From an uncultured SAR116 cluster alpha proteobacterium (GTDB taxonomy: Bacteria; Pseudomonadota; Alphaproteobacteria; Puniceispirillales; Marisalimonadaceae), in the NCBI GenBank assembly GCA_902615995.1, contig CACMRF010000008.1, positions 1 through 49,761 of the forward strand: a stretch of DNA of 49,761 nt, read 5' to 3'. Below the pieces are notes generated by a model. It was not told the origin of the DNA, made no database searches, and saw nothing but the letters and a program-made list of their open reading frames with translations. Positions 15,848 to 25,000 of this stretch are shown piece after piece. The position numbers and the translations under genes were made by a program. Numbering within the stretch: position 1 is the first letter of the stretch; each line of letters opens with the position of its first letter.

Positions 15848-17107
15848 CTACTTATTCATAGCTCTAAAAAAATCCTCGTTTGATTTGCTTTGTTTTAATT
15901 TATCTACTAAAAAATCCATAGCATCTACAGGTCCCATCTGCATTAATATTCTTCTTAATACCCACATTTTTGACAGCGTGTCTTTTTGAACTAATAATTC
16001 TTCTTTTCTTGTCCCAGATTTTGTTACATCAATAGAAGGAAAAACTCTCTTATCTGATAATTTTCTATCTAAAATAACTTCACTGTTGCCTGTTCCTTTA
16101 AACTCTTCGAAAATGACTTCATCCATTCTAGATCCTGTTTCTACGAGTGCAGTTGCTATTATTGATAAAGAACCTCCTTCTTCAATATTTCTTGCTGCAC
16201 CAAAAAATCTTTTTGGCCTTTGTAAAGCATTAGCGTCAACACCACCAGTTAAAACTTTACCACTTGAAGGTATAACAGTGTTATATGCTCTAGCAAGCCG
16301 TGTAATTGAATCAAGTAGGATTACCACATCTCTTTTCTGTTCCACTAATCTTTTAGCTTTTTCTATTACCATATCTGTCACTTGAACATGCCTTGTTGCT
16401 GGCTCATCGAATGTAGAGCTAATAACTTCCCCTTTTACAGATCTTTGCATATCCGTCACTTCCTCAGGCCTCTCATCAATCAATAGAACTAATAGATATA
16501 TTTCTGGGTGATTCGTTGTTATTGCCTTTGCAATAGATTGCAACATCATAGTTTTTCCAGTTCTAGGTGGTGCAACGATTAAACTTCTTTGTCCTTTGCC
16601 TACAGGCGCAATTAAATCGATAATCCTTGGTGTATAATCTTTGTTTTCTGGATTAAATTCAGTTTCAAAATTTATTTTATTATCTGGGTATAATGGAGTT
16701 AGGTTATCAAAATTGATTCTTTGCCTTATATTGTCAGGTTTATCAAAATTTATTGATTCAATTTTTAACAAAGCAAAGTATCTTTCACCATCCTTTGGTG
16801 ATCTAATTTCTCCCTCAACAGTATCACCTGTTCTTAAACCAAATTTTTTAACTTGGCTAGGCGATACGTATATATCATCCGGCCCTGCCAAATAATTTGA
16901 ATCAACAGATCTTAAAAATCCAAATCCATCAGCCAAAACCTCTAACACACCTTCTCCATAAATTGAAACATCATTATCGGCAAGCTTTTTTAGACAAGCA
17001 AACATCATATCTTGTTTTCTAAGATTGCTGGCATTTTCTATTTCTAAGCTCTCAGCATATAATAGTAGATCAGATGGATTCTTTGATTTCAGTTCATTTA
17101 AATGCAT
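15848..17107 (-). CDS. rho: Transcription termination factor Rho
   Basis: Rho is the hexameric RNA helicase that terminates transcription at sites without intrinsic terminators. The 419-residue protein has the N-terminal helical domain, the RNA-binding cold-shock-like domain ([18 protein letters not shown], 50-67), Walker [11 protein letters not shown] (179-188), Walker [17 protein letters not shown] (261-276) and a complete C-terminal end. It sits between hemJ and mnmE, as in many Alphaproteobacteria. Since only one clear intrinsic terminator is visible in this window, Rho probably carries much of the termination load here (inference). Confidence 0.98.
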   Translation of the reverse strand: MHLNELKSKNPSDLLLYAESLEIENASNLRKQDMMFACLKKLADNDVSIYGEGVLEVLADGFGFLRSVDSNYLAGPDDIYVSPSQVKKFGLRTGDTVEGEIRSPKDGERYFALLKIESINFDKPDNIRQRINFDNLTPLYPDNKINFETEFNPENKDYTPRIIDLIAPVGKGQRSLIVAPPRTGKTMMLQSIAKAITTNHPEIYLLVLLIDERPEEVTDMQRSVKGEVISSTFDEPATRHVQVTDMVIEKAKRLVEQKRDVVILLDSITRLARAYNTVIPSSGKVLTGGVDANALQRPKRFFGAARNIEEGGSLSIIATALVETGSRMDEVIFEEFKGTGNSEVILDRKLSDKRVFPSIDVTKSGTRKEELLVQKDTLSKMWVLRRILMQMGPVDAMDFLVDKLKQSKSNEDFFRAMNK

Positions 17108-17141
17108 AAAGTTTGTTAATAAATATTTGAGAGAATTCTTT

Positions 17142-17576
17142 TTACCCTAAATTAGGTTTTAACACAACTAGTAAAATAATAATAATCATAAAAATCGTTG
17201 GTATTTCATTGATAAATCTGTAAAATTTAGCTGACCTCTTATTTATCCTTTTCTTAAAAGACAAATATACAAAAATTAAATATACTTGATATATTGTTAA
17301 CAATAGTACAGACAATAGCTTTAATATGAAATAATTTTCATATAACAATTCATTATGGATATATAAAAGCATATTACCAAACAGAAATGTTAAAATCGTA
17401 GCAGGTATAGCTATAATATTTATAAGCCTTTTTTCCATTAATAAAAATAAGTCATATGAAGAGCTAGTTATAGATATACTAGAATGATATACAAACAATC
17501 TTGGTAAATATAATAAGGCAGCCATCCATGCTATTAGGAAAATCAAATGAAAAGACTTAATGTATAAATAGTACAT
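17142..17576 (-). CDS. hemJ: Protoporphyrinogen IX oxidase HemJ
   Basis: HemJ oxidises protoporphyrinogen IX to protoporphyrin IX in haem synthesis and is the usual enzyme for this step in Alphaproteobacteria. The 144-residue protein is an integral membrane protein with about four hydrophobic segments. The signature [15 protein letters not shown] is at residues 17-31 and conserved His10 lies in the first segment. It directly follows hemE, with no base between, and precedes rho. The pairing of two late haem-pathway genes supports the assignment. Confidence 0.92.
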   Translation of the reverse strand: MYYLYIKSFHLIFLIAWMAALLYLPRLFVYHSSISITSSSYDLFLLMEKRLINIIAIPATILTFLFGNMLLYIHNELLYENYFILKLLSVLLLTIYQVYLIFVYLSFKKRINKRSAKFYRFINEIPTIFMIIIILLVVLKPNLG

Positions 17577-18593
17577 TTAATGATATTCATCTATGAGTTT
17601 AATTGCATATTTAACATTTTTTATTTTTACTTCAGGAATTAAACCATGACCGACATTAAAAATATGACACTTTTTTTTTGTTAAATCTAATATTCTATTT
17701 ACTTCATTTTTAATAGCTAGTAAATTATTACATGAAAGCAATGCTGGGTCCAAATTTCCTTGCGTTATAACATCATCATTAATATTTTTTAAAGCCCATT
17801 CTAGATTTGTTTTCCAATCAATCGATACTATGTCAACAGAACTTTCATAGCTATATTTAATTAACATTTCTCCGGATTTAAATGGCAAACCGATGATCGG
17901 ACATTTAACATTTTTTTCTCTCAACATACCAACTATAACTTTAATTGGTTCAATGCCAAATTTAACCCAATACCTATCTGGTATCATGCTTGACCATGTA
18001 TCAAATATCATCAAAACTGAACAACCGGCTGAATACTGGAACTCCAAATAATCTGCACAATCTTTAGTTAACTTGTTAATTAGTTTACAAAATATCTCTT
18101 CATTATTCCATAGAAATGTTCTTGTTTTTGCATAATCTTTTGAGCCACCACCTTCTATCATATAACAAGCAAGTGTCCAAGGAGCGCCGCAAAAACCAAT
18201 AAGATCTTTTGATTGAGGTAAAGTTTTTTTAATTTTAAAAATAGCATTTTTAATAGGCGTAAAGTTATTGATATCAATGTCTTTTCTGAAAAAATTTTTA
18301 TTTATACTAATCTTTTCCAATATAGGTCCTAATTTTTGCTTAAATTCTACTTTTTGTCCTAAGAAATGAGGTAGTAATAAAATATCAGAAAATAATATTG
18401 CTGCATCTATATCGTAATATTTTAATGGCAGAACGGTTGCATCAATTATTGAATCTTCATTAAGACAGAAGTCAATAAAACTATCATGTTTATTACGTAT
18501 AGAAAAGTATTCTGGAATGTGCCTCCCAGCTTGTCTCAAAAACCATTTAGGTTTTATTTGACTATCTTTTAATTTTATTAACTTATTTATCAT
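17577..18593 (-). CDS. hemE: Uroporphyrinogen decarboxylase
   Basis: HemE removes four carboxyl groups from uroporphyrinogen III to form coproporphyrinogen III. The 338-residue protein carries the N-terminal signature PKWFLRQAGRHIPEY (15-29), the GFCGAPWTLACYMIEG segment and the terminal NVGHGLIPEV substrate-binding loop. The common PxWxMRQAGRYxPEY is here WFLRQAGRHIPEY, a mild divergence. It is the first gene leftward from the putative origin, the place hemE occupies next to oriC in Caulobacter and Rickettsia. Confidence 0.97.
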   Translation of the reverse strand: MINKLIKLKDSQIKPKWFLRQAGRHIPEYFSIRNKHDSFIDFCLNEDSIIDATVLPLKYYDIDAAILFSDILLLPHFLGQKVEFKQKLGPILEKISINKNFFRKDIDINNFTPIKNAIFKIKKTLPQSKDLIGFCGAPWTLACYMIEGGGSKDYAKTRTFLWNNEEIFCKLINKLTKDCADYLEFQYSAGCSVLMIFDTWSSMIPDRYWVKFGIEPIKVIVGMLREKNVKCPIIGLPFKSGEMLIKYSYESSVDIVSIDWKTNLEWALKNINDDVITQGNLDPALLSCNNLLAIKNEVNRILDLTKKKCHIFNVGHGLIPEVKIKNVKYAIKLIDEYH

Positions 18594-18811
18594 ACATATA
18601 TATATAAGATTGATGTAGTAGTTTGGATATATTTGTTTATAAATAGTTATTATTATTTATCAACAATCATTATTTCTACAAGTATTTGTTATTAATGAAA
18701 AAATTAAATTAATCAAGTTTGTGAAATAATTTATGCACAAAAAAATTGATTTATAGGTTGTGAATAAAAAAAGAAACTTGTAAAAGATAATATGTATATC
18801 CACAATTTATT
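18594..18811. other. Putative chromosomal replication origin (oriC)
   Basis: This 218-base gap between divergent hemE and coaE is the longest non-coding stretch in the window and almost entirely A/T. It holds DnaA-box-like nonamers: TTATGCACA at 18731-18739 and, on the minus strand, TTATTCACA at 18759-18767, both matching TTATNCACA. There are also single-mismatch boxes TTATCAACA (18657-18665) and ATATCCACA (18796-18804). An AT-only stretch at about 18596-18660 could serve as the unwinding element. Adjacent hemE, parAB with parS sites within 9 kb, and genes diverging on both sides agree with an alphaproteobacterial origin. A strand-skew test would be decisive. Confidence 0.75.
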
Positions 18812-19414
18812 ATGTATAAAATAGGAATTACAGGATCGATAGGGACTGGAAAAACAACAATAGCAAACACATTTGCTTTCTTTAATATTCCAATATTTAA
18901 TGCTGATCGAGAAATAAAAAAAATATTAAAAAAAAGAGAGATCAAACGAAAATTAAAAAGTATATGGCCTATAATTATAAAAAAAAATAATATCGATAAA
19001 CTGAAATTAAGAGAAATTATATTTCATAATAAAATTGAAAAAAAAAAACTAGAAGGGTTATTATACCCTTACTTAGAAAAGGAATTGAAAAAATTTGAAA
19101 CCATAAATAATAGAGAAAAAATATTAGTTTATGATGTACCTTTAATATATGAAACAAAAACAGAAAAAAAGTATGACATAATTTTATTAGCTTATTGTGA
19201 TGAAGAAATACAAAGAAAAAGAGTTTTAATTAGAGATAAGATATCAAATTCACTTTTTGAGAAAATAGTGGCATCTCAGCTGAGTTTTAACGATAAATTA
19301 AAATTTAAGCCACGAGTGATCAATACAAATTTTAAAGTTTTCATATTAATTAAAGTGTGTTTACTATTAATTAGGCTAAGATCAAAATATGCAAAAAAGA
19401 AAATTAATACTTGA
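18812..19414 (+). CDS. coaE: Dephospho-CoA kinase
   Basis: CoaE phosphorylates dephospho-CoA in the last step of coenzyme A synthesis. The P-loop GSIGTGKTT is at residues 8-16, followed by the family's FNADREI and the VYDVPLIYET segment. The 200-residue length is normal. It is the first gene to the right of the putative origin and overlaps dnaQ by 26 bases in a different frame. The C-terminal end is very rich in Lys and Arg. Confidence 0.93.
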   Translation: MYKIGITGSIGTGKTTIANTFAFFNIPIFNADREIKKILKKREIKRKLKSIWPIIIKKNNIDKLKLREIIFHNKIEKKKLEGLLYPYLEKELKKFETINNREKILVYDVPLIYETKTEKKYDIILLAYCDEEIQRKRVLIRDKISNSLFEKIVASQLSFNDKLKFKPRVINTNFKVFILIKVCLLLIRLRSKYAKKKINT

Positions 19415-20084
19415 TACAGAAACAACAGGTTTAAATTTTGATAATGATAGAATAATAGAAATAGGCATTGTTGAATTAATAGATAATGTATTAACACAAA
19501 ACTATTTTCATGAATATATCAATCCAGAAATGAATATAAGTATATCCGCTCAAAAAGTACATGGAATATCTAACGATTTTTTGATAGGGAAACCTACATT
19601 TAACCAGATTGCAAAAAAATTTTTAGATTTTGTTAAAGATGATACAATAATAATTCACAATGCAGAGTTCGATACAAATTTCATTAATAAAGAATTACAA
19701 AATTGCGGTTTTCACAATATAAAAAATTCTGTTATCGATACAATTAAGATTGCAAAAAAAGAATTTCCTAGACAGACAGTAAATTTAGATTCTTTATGTA
19801 AAAAATTAGATGTAAACAATACAAGACAAGATTTCCATGGAGCTTTGTTAGATGCTACATTGTTATCTAAGGTATATTTGAAATTAACAACAGGAAAACA
19901 AGAGAACTTAAATCTAATAGATAAAAAATTAGTGAACCTTAATAAAAATAAAGAGACAAAACATTTCAAATTAAATTTTTCTGTCCCTCGAAAAAAATTA
20001 ATGAATATATCTGATTATGAAAAGGAACAACATGAAAGCTTTATAATTGAAATGAAAAATCCATTGTGGAAAAAAATTAAATAA
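19389..20084 (+). CDS. dnaQ: DNA polymerase III epsilon subunit (3'-5' proofreading exonuclease)
   Basis: The epsilon subunit proofreads newly made DNA in the replicative polymerase. The DEDDh exonuclease residues are visible: DTETTGL (D9, E11), HNAEFD (D95) and H150-x4-D155 in FHGALLDA. The 231-residue length and C-terminal tail that contacts the polymerase alpha subunit are typical. It starts within the end of coaE and ends at the base next to the convergent secB stop codon. The coaE-dnaQ-secB order is standard in Alphaproteobacteria. Confidence 0.96.
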   Translation: MQKRKLILDTETTGLNFDNDRIIEIGIVELIDNVLTQNYFHEYINPEMNISISAQKVHGISNDFLIGKPTFNQIAKKFLDFVKDDTIIIHNAEFDTNFINKELQNCGFHNIKNSVIDTIKIAKKEFPRQTVNLDSLCKKLDVNNTRQDFHGALLDATLLSKVYLKLTTGKQENLNLIDKKLVNLNKNKETKHFKLNFSVPRKKLMNISDYEKEQHESFIIEMKNPLWKKIK

Positions 20085-20486
20085 TTACTTTTTAAACATA
20101 CTTTCAAACTCAATCGGTTGAATAACCAAAGGTTTAAAACCGCCTTCCATAGTAACATTACTAATAATGCTTCTTGCATATGGGAAGAGCAAATAACTTC
20201 CAGATACAATCAATTTCTTTTTATCATCTTCATTTTTTATAACAGCTTTAATTAATCCGACATATTGAAGTTCTAGGGCGAATAATGTGTCATTACCAAT
20301 TGAAGCAGTACTATCTATTTTTAAGTTAACTTCATGATTATTATTTTTTAAATCCAGATAAGTTGTATTTACGTCTAAATTAACCTTGGGATTATTATTT
20401 TGTGAAGGTAAATTTGGAGCCATTGGATTTTCAAAAGATAAATCTTTTATATATTGTCCAATTAAAGTTATTTCACTGATTTTCAT
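20085..20486 (-). CDS. secB: Protein-export chaperone SecB
   Basis: SecB is a tetrameric cytosolic chaperone that holds precursor proteins unfolded and hands them to SecA. The 133-residue protein has the conserved DLSFENPMAP near the N-terminus (15-24) and the GGFKPLVIQPIEFESMF end typical of the family. It lies opposite to dnaQ and diverges from timA. The abundant porin encoded in this window would be a natural client (inference). Confidence 0.95.
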   Translation of the reverse strand: MKISEITLIGQYIKDLSFENPMAPNLPSQNNNPKVNLDVNTTYLDLKNNNHEVNLKIDSTASIGNDTLFALELQYVGLIKAVIKNEDDKKKLIVSGSYLLFPYARSIISNVTMEGGFKPLVIQPIEFESMFKK

Positions 20487-20582
20487 AATTTATTTCATTA
20501 AAATGATTGAACATTATTTCAATATACATATATAGATTGATAAATATCAATTAATAATTTAAAATCATCCAAGGTATTTAAT

Positions 20583-21218
20583 ATGCAACTTTCTTTACCA
20601 TTCATAGATATAATAATATTTGCGATAATTGCAATATTTTTAGTTTACAGATTAAAAAGTATTTTAGGTCAAAACTCTGATGGCAATGAACAAAATAATA
20701 AAATTGATATTGGTAAAAAGGATTTTAATAATGTTGTGAAATTGGGAAATACTCAATCCGATGTAAATGATAAGAAAACAAATAAGGATTCAATATACAA
20801 TGAGGATCCAACTTTTAATGAAAAAGAATTTTTAAAAGGAGCTGAAACCTTTTTTGAAATGGTAATAGATGGCTTTGTAAAAGGTGATTTAAAAGATATA
20901 AGAATGTATATTGATGATAAATTAATCAAAAATTTTCAGTCGGTTATAGACGAACGTCTTCATGAAGAGGAAACCCTAAAGATAAACATAATAAAAATGA
21001 TCTCTATTCAAATCAAAGATGTAAAAAAACTAAAAAATTTTTTGAGAATATCAGTCCTTTTCGACTCTGAACAAATTAAGGTCCTTAAAGATAAAAAAGG
21101 GAAAATTATTGATGGTGATCAAAAAAAGAGTATTTTAGTAAAAGATTTATGGACGTTTGAAAGAAATACCCAATCTAAGGATTTAAATTGGATACTAGTT
21201 GAAACTAGTGATGCATAA
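20583..21218 (+). CDS. timA: Tim44/TimA-family membrane-associated protein
   Basis: This 211-residue protein has one N-terminal membrane segment (about residues 7-27), a low-complexity polar linker and a Tim44-like C-terminal domain (about 85-210; KEFLKGAETFFEMVIDGFVKGDLKDIR). Bacterial TimA is the relative of the mitochondrial import-motor subunit Tim44. Its bacterial role, probably linked to inner-membrane protein handling, is not settled. The place after divergent secB and before an Smr-domain gene is the usual one in Alphaproteobacteria, where the murein hydrolase gene mltA often lies between. I see no mltA here. Confidence 0.85.
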   Translation: MQLSLPFIDIIIFAIIAIFLVYRLKSILGQNSDGNEQNNKIDIGKKDFNNVVKLGNTQSDVNDKKTNKDSIYNEDPTFNEKEFLKGAETFFEMVIDGFVKGDLKDIRMYIDDKLIKNFQSVIDERLHEEETLKINIIKMISIQIKDVKKLKNFLRISVLFDSEQIKVLKDKKGKIIDGDQKKSILVKDLWTFERNTQSKDLNWILVETSDA

Positions 21219-21687
21219 ATTATCAGATAATGATAAAAAATTATGGAACTTTTACATATCAAATCTAAAATCTATCAAAAAGGTTGATAAAAATAGAAAT
21301 GTTAATTCAAATACTATTTCGGTATTCAATAAAGTTTTAAAACCAAACCTTACTTTTACATTAGATAATAAAATAAAAAAACAAATAAAAAGTAATAGGT
21401 TAAATTTTGACGCCATAATTGATTTACATGGTAAAACAGAAGTTCAAGCGTACGAGTCAATTAAAAATTTTATTAAAGATTGTTATTCTAATAGTTCTAA
21501 AAGCATTATGATCGTTACGGGAAAGGGACCAAATAGTAAAGGTAAATTAAAATTAAAAACTCCACTATGGCTTAAAAGTGAGGAATTATCAAAATATGTA
21601 GTTGGTTTTGAAACTATGCCACGTAATAAAGGAGGCGAAGGCGCTTTATTCGTTCAGTTAAAAAATAAAGATAAATATAAATTATGA
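21211..21687 (+). CDS. Smr-domain protein (MutS2-like endonuclease domain)
   Basis: This protein of 158 residues has a charged N-terminal half and a C-terminal Smr domain with the signatures DLHGKT (71-76) and VTGKG (102-106) and the end region KGGEGALFVQLK. Smr domains nick DNA or RNA; the substrate of the stand-alone form is not known here. I chose the ATG at 21211, which overlaps the timA stop region, over the TTG at 21199. The end overlaps hisB by four bases, so timA, smr and the histidine genes may share a transcript. Confidence 0.9.
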   Translation: MHKLSDNDKKLWNFYISNLKSIKKVDKNRNVNSNTISVFNKVLKPNLTFTLDNKIKKQIKSNRLNFDAIIDLHGKTEVQAYESIKNFIKDCYSNSSKSIMIVTGKGPNSKGKLKLKTPLWLKSEELSKYVVGFETMPRNKGGEGALFVQLKNKDKYKL

Positions 21688-22280
21688 TAAAAGAAAGAAA
21701 ATCTGAAAACTTTAGAAAGACTTCTGAAACTGAAATTTTTTGTAAAGTAAATATAGATGGAAAAGGTCTAAGTGATATAAATACGCCAATTCCGTTTATG
21801 AATCATATGTTAGAACAAATTTCAAAACATAGTTATATTGATTTAGTTGTTAATTGTTCTGGTGATATAGAGATTGATGCACATCATACTATTGAAGATT
21901 TAGGGTGGTGTATTGGAGAAGCTGTTAACAATGCAATATTAAATAAAGCAGGTATTAATCGCTTTGCTTCATTATCTTTACCTATGGATGAAACATTAAC
22001 CAGTTGTTCCCTTGATGTTTCAGGTAGACCCTGGTTAGAGTGGAGAGTTATTTTACCAAATGAAAAAATTGGCGGAGTTGATTCTGAAATCTTTCAAGAA
22101 TTTTTTCGTGCTTTTGCTCAATCTGCTAAAATGACCATTCATATTGAAAATAATTATGGTAGTAATGCTCATCATATTATAGAATCATGTTTTAAAGTTT
22201 TGTCTGTTTGTTTAAGAAAAAGCCTTACCGTAATGCAAAGAAATAGTGACATTATTCCCTCAACTAAGGGAGTTATTTAG
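21684..22280 (+). CDS. hisB: Imidazoleglycerol-phosphate dehydratase
   Basis: HisB dehydrates imidazoleglycerol phosphate in histidine synthesis. This is the single-function form (198 residues) without the phosphatase domain. The two metal-binding repeats are DAHHTIED (65-72) and NAHHIIE (161-167). It opens the run hisB-hisH-GNAT-hisA-hisF-hisE and overlaps the upstream smr gene by four bases. Confidence 0.97.
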   Translation: MIKERKSENFRKTSETEIFCKVNIDGKGLSDINTPIPFMNHMLEQISKHSYIDLVVNCSGDIEIDAHHTIEDLGWCIGEAVNNAILNKAGINRFASLSLPMDETLTSCSLDVSGRPWLEWRVILPNEKIGGVDSEIFQEFFRAFAQSAKMTIHIENNYGSNAHHIIESCFKVLSVCLRKSLTVMQRNSDIIPSTKGVI

Positions 22281-22288
22281 AAAATTTA

Positions 22289-22936
22289 ATGATTGTTATT
22301 ATTATTGATTATGGTTCCGGGAATATCAAATCTGTATATAATTCTGTAAAAAGAACTCTGGTTAATTTTAATAAATTTTCTGAAGTGAAAGTAAGTAGAA
22401 ATTTATCAGAAATTAAAAAAGCTGATAAAATAATTTTACCTGGAGTAGGTTCATTTGATCAATGTATGAATAGAATAAAAAAAATAAGAGATCTTGTAGA
22501 CACCTTAGAGGATCAAGTAATTACAAAAAAAAAACCATTTTTAGGTATATGTGTAGGAATGCAAATATTAGCAGATTATGGTTATGAAAACCAAAAAACT
22601 AAAGGATTATCTTGGATAAATGGGGATGTAAAACCCTTAAAAAAATTTTTAAGTAATAAACAAAACTTAAAAATACCTCATATGGGTTGGAATAGTCTTT
22701 GTATATATAAAAATAGTAGTCTATTTAATGACATAACTGCTAATGATCAATTTTATTTTGTACATTCATATTTTTTTGATATAAAGCATAAGAAAAATAT
22801 AATTTGTAATGCTCATTATGGAATAAATATTCCTGCTATAGTTAATCATGATAATATTTTTGGGTTTCAATTTCATCCTGAAAAAAGTGGAAAATCTGGA
22901 TTTAAAATTTTATATAATTGGTTAAAATCAAGTTAA
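22289..22936 (+). CDS. hisH: Imidazole glycerol phosphate synthase, glutaminase subunit
   Basis: HisH supplies ammonia from glutamine to HisF. The class I glutamine-amidotransferase triad is present: Cys88 in LGICVGMQ, and His196 and Glu198 in FQFHPEKSG. Length is 215 residues. The stop codon overlaps the start of the next gene, an acetyltransferase (TAATG). Its partner HisF is encoded three genes downstream. Confidence 0.97.
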   Translation: MIVIIIDYGSGNIKSVYNSVKRTLVNFNKFSEVKVSRNLSEIKKADKIILPGVGSFDQCMNRIKKIRDLVDTLEDQVITKKKPFLGICVGMQILADYGYENQKTKGLSWINGDVKPLKKFLSNKQNLKIPHMGWNSLCIYKNSSLFNDITANDQFYFVHSYFFDIKHKKNIICNAHYGINIPAIVNHDNIFGFQFHPEKSGKSGFKILYNWLKSS

Positions 22937-23490
22937 TGAATGATTTTGAATTAAAATTACCAAAACCTAAGATAGAAGCGAGGTTTATTTCTGTCCTGAA
23001 TAATTCTGATATTGAGGAGTTATGTGATGCTACTGAAGACGCTATATTGGTAGATGGAGGTTTCGGATGGATTAATCCTCCTCAAAGAAAAAAATTGGTT
23101 GATTATTGGAAAGGTGTATTGTTAGTACCAGAAAGATTATTAATAGTTGGAAAAATTGATAATGTTATATGTGGCTCCATCCAGCTTATTAAGCCTGCAC
23201 GAAGTAATGAGGCTCAATCTCATTTATGTAATTTGACTACCTTTTTTATAGCATCTTGGGCAAGAGGTTATGGTTTGGCAAGAATGCTAATTCAAGAAGT
23301 GGAAAAAGAAGCAAAAAAAAATAAATTTACTGTAATCACTTTAGAAGTTAGAGAAACACAAAAAAGAGCTATACAGATATATTATCAAGCAGGTTTTAAG
23401 AAAAGTGGAGAAAATCCTAAATCTGTCTTGATTGGTAATAAATATTATTCTGGTTATTATTTTTATAAAGATTTAATAGAAAATGACTAA
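22936..23490 (+). CDS. GNAT-family N-acetyltransferase within the his cluster
   Basis: This 184-residue protein has a GNAT fold. The acetyl-CoA-binding motif A region is ARGYGLARMLIQEVEKEAKK, preceded by the strand LTTFFIASW. The motif B-like end reads RAIQIYYQAGFKKSG. The substrate cannot be told from sequence. It is inserted between hisH and hisA with tight coupling: a one-base overlap with the hisH stop and an eight-base overlap with hisA, so it is co-translated with histidine enzymes. I chose ATG 22936 over the upstream in-frame TTG at 22918 because it gives the TAATG junction. Confidence 0.88.
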   Translation: MNDFELKLPKPKIEARFISVLNNSDIEELCDATEDAILVDGGFGWINPPQRKKLVDYWKGVLLVPERLLIVGKIDNVICGSIQLIKPARSNEAQSHLCNLTTFFIASWARGYGLARMLIQEVEKEAKKNKFTVITLEVRETQKRAIQIYYQAGFKKSGENPKSVLIGNKYYSGYYFYKDLIEND

Positions 23491-24220
23491 ATTTCAAATA
23501 TACCCAGCTGTGGATTTAAAAGATGGAAATTGTGTAAGATTAGTTCATGGTAAAGAAAATAAAATGACTATTTATGAAAATGATCCAATAAAGCAGGTTG
23601 AATTTTTTTCAAGTAAAGGGTTTAAATGGGTTCATATAGTTGATTTAAATGCTGCGTTTGGAAAATATGATAACAAGAAAGTTATTTTACAAATTCTTAA
23701 GAAAATTAAGAATAATATAAAGATTCAGTTAGGTGGAGGAATTAGATCTTTAGAAGATATTAAGTTTTGGATTGATGCTGGTGTTTCACGAGTAGTTTTA
23801 GGAACTTTTGCTTTTAAAAATCCAGATCTAATTAATAATCTTAGTGACTTTTTTATTAAAAAATTAGCTCTAGGATTAGATATAAAAAATAAAAAAATAG
23901 CTGTTAATGGATGGACAAAATTACTTGAAATTGATCCAATTAAATATGTAAATCAAATTGATTCAAAATATTTTGATAAAGTTATTTATACAGATATTTC
24001 TAAAGACGGCACTTTAAAAGGAGTTAATATATCACAAACTAAAAAGTTTGCAAAATCAATAGAAATCCCAATTATTGCCTCTGGTGGAATTTCAAATATT
24101 AATAATGTAGAAGCTTTGCACGATTTAAGAGATATTGGAATTTCCGGGGTTATTATAGGAAAAGCAATATATGAAAAAAAATTTGATCTTAATAATTTAA
24201 TAAAGTTAGTAGGAAACTAA
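23483..24220 (+). CDS. hisA: ProFAR isomerase (HisA)
   Basis: HisA carries out the Amadori isomerisation of ProFAR to PRFAR in histidine synthesis. It is a TIM barrel of 245 residues with the catalytic Asp pair at D11 (AVDLKDG) and D133 (GLDIK). Phosphate-binding loops GGGIRS (84-89) and ASGGIS are present. It overlaps the acetyltransferase gene by eight bases and ends two bases before hisF. Confidence 0.97.
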   Translation: MTKFQIYPAVDLKDGNCVRLVHGKENKMTIYENDPIKQVEFFSSKGFKWVHIVDLNAAFGKYDNKKVILQILKKIKNNIKIQLGGGIRSLEDIKFWIDAGVSRVVLGTFAFKNPDLINNLSDFFIKKLALGLDIKNKKIAVNGWTKLLEIDPIKYVNQIDSKYFDKVIYTDISKDGTLKGVNISQTKKFAKSIEIPIIASGGISNINNVEALHDLRDIGISGVIIGKAIYEKKFDLNNLIKLVGN

Positions 24221-24222
24221 AA

Positions 24223-24996
24223 ATGCTGTCTAAGCGCGTTATACCATGTTTAGATGTTCATGATGGAAGAACAGTTAAAGGTATAAACTTTGTAGATCTT
24301 ATTGATGCTGGCGATCCAGTAGAGCAAGCCAAATTGTATAATGATTTTGGAGCAGATGAGATTTGTTTTTTAGATATTTCTGCAACAAATGAAGGAAGAA
24401 AAACCCTTTTTAACATTGTTAGTAAAGTTGCTGAAAGTTGTTTTATCCCTCTTACAGTTGGTGGTGGTATAAAAAACAATGCAGATATTAATAATTTATT
24501 AAAATCTGGAGCTGATAAAGTTTCTATTAATTCAGCTGCAGTTTTTAAACCTAGTTTAATTAAAGAAGCATCTGACAGTTTTGGTTGTCAATGTATAGTT
24601 TTAGCAATAGATGCTTATAAAGATCAAAGTAATTATAAATCGGGTTATAATGTTTCAACTCACGGAGGGAAGAAAAAAACTGACATAGATGCATTAGAAT
24701 GGGCTATTGAAGGAGAAAAAAATGGAGCTGGCGAAATTTTGTTAACTTCTATGAATGCTGATGGAACCAAACTTGGATACGATATTGAGTTAACTAATAA
24801 AATTTCTACGGAGGTGAGTGTTCCTGTAATTGCTTCAGGCGGAGCAGGGAAACCTATTGATATGGTTAATGTTTTAAACAAAGGAAACGCATCTGCAGTT
24901 TTAGCAGCATCGATTTTCCATTTTGGTATTTATTCTATTGAAAATGTAAAAAAAGAGATGTTAAAATACAAAATTCCTGTAAGAAACACATGGTAA
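24223..24996 (+). CDS. hisF: Imidazole glycerol phosphate synthase, cyclase subunit
   Basis: HisF cyclises PRFAR with ammonia from HisH to imidazoleglycerol phosphate and AICAR. The catalytic acids D11 (PCLDVHDG) and D130 (VLAIDAY) and the phosphate loops TVGGGI and ASGGAG are present. Length is 257 residues, normal. It follows hisA by two bases. Confidence 0.98.
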   Translation: MLSKRVIPCLDVHDGRTVKGINFVDLIDAGDPVEQAKLYNDFGADEICFLDISATNEGRKTLFNIVSKVAESCFIPLTVGGGIKNNADINNLLKSGADKVSINSAAVFKPSLIKEASDSFGCQCIVLAIDAYKDQSNYKSGYNVSTHGGKKKTDIDALEWAIEGEKNGAGEILLTSMNADGTKLGYDIELTNKISTEVSVPVIASGGAGKPIDMVNVLNKGNASAVLAASIFHFGIYSIENVKKEMLKYKIPVRNTW

Positions 24997-25000
24997 GAAT

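Noticed and set aside
18692-18707. TTAA-N8-TTAA in the origin gap as a CtrA-binding site
   Set aside because: The CtrA consensus needs seven bases between the TTAA halves; here there are eight, and such matches are expected by chance in DNA this AT-rich.
22918-22935. TTG at 22918 as the start of the GNAT gene
   Set aside because: The ATG at 22936 gives the common TAATG coupling with hisH and a better start codon; the extra residues (VKIKL) only read the hisH end in another frame.
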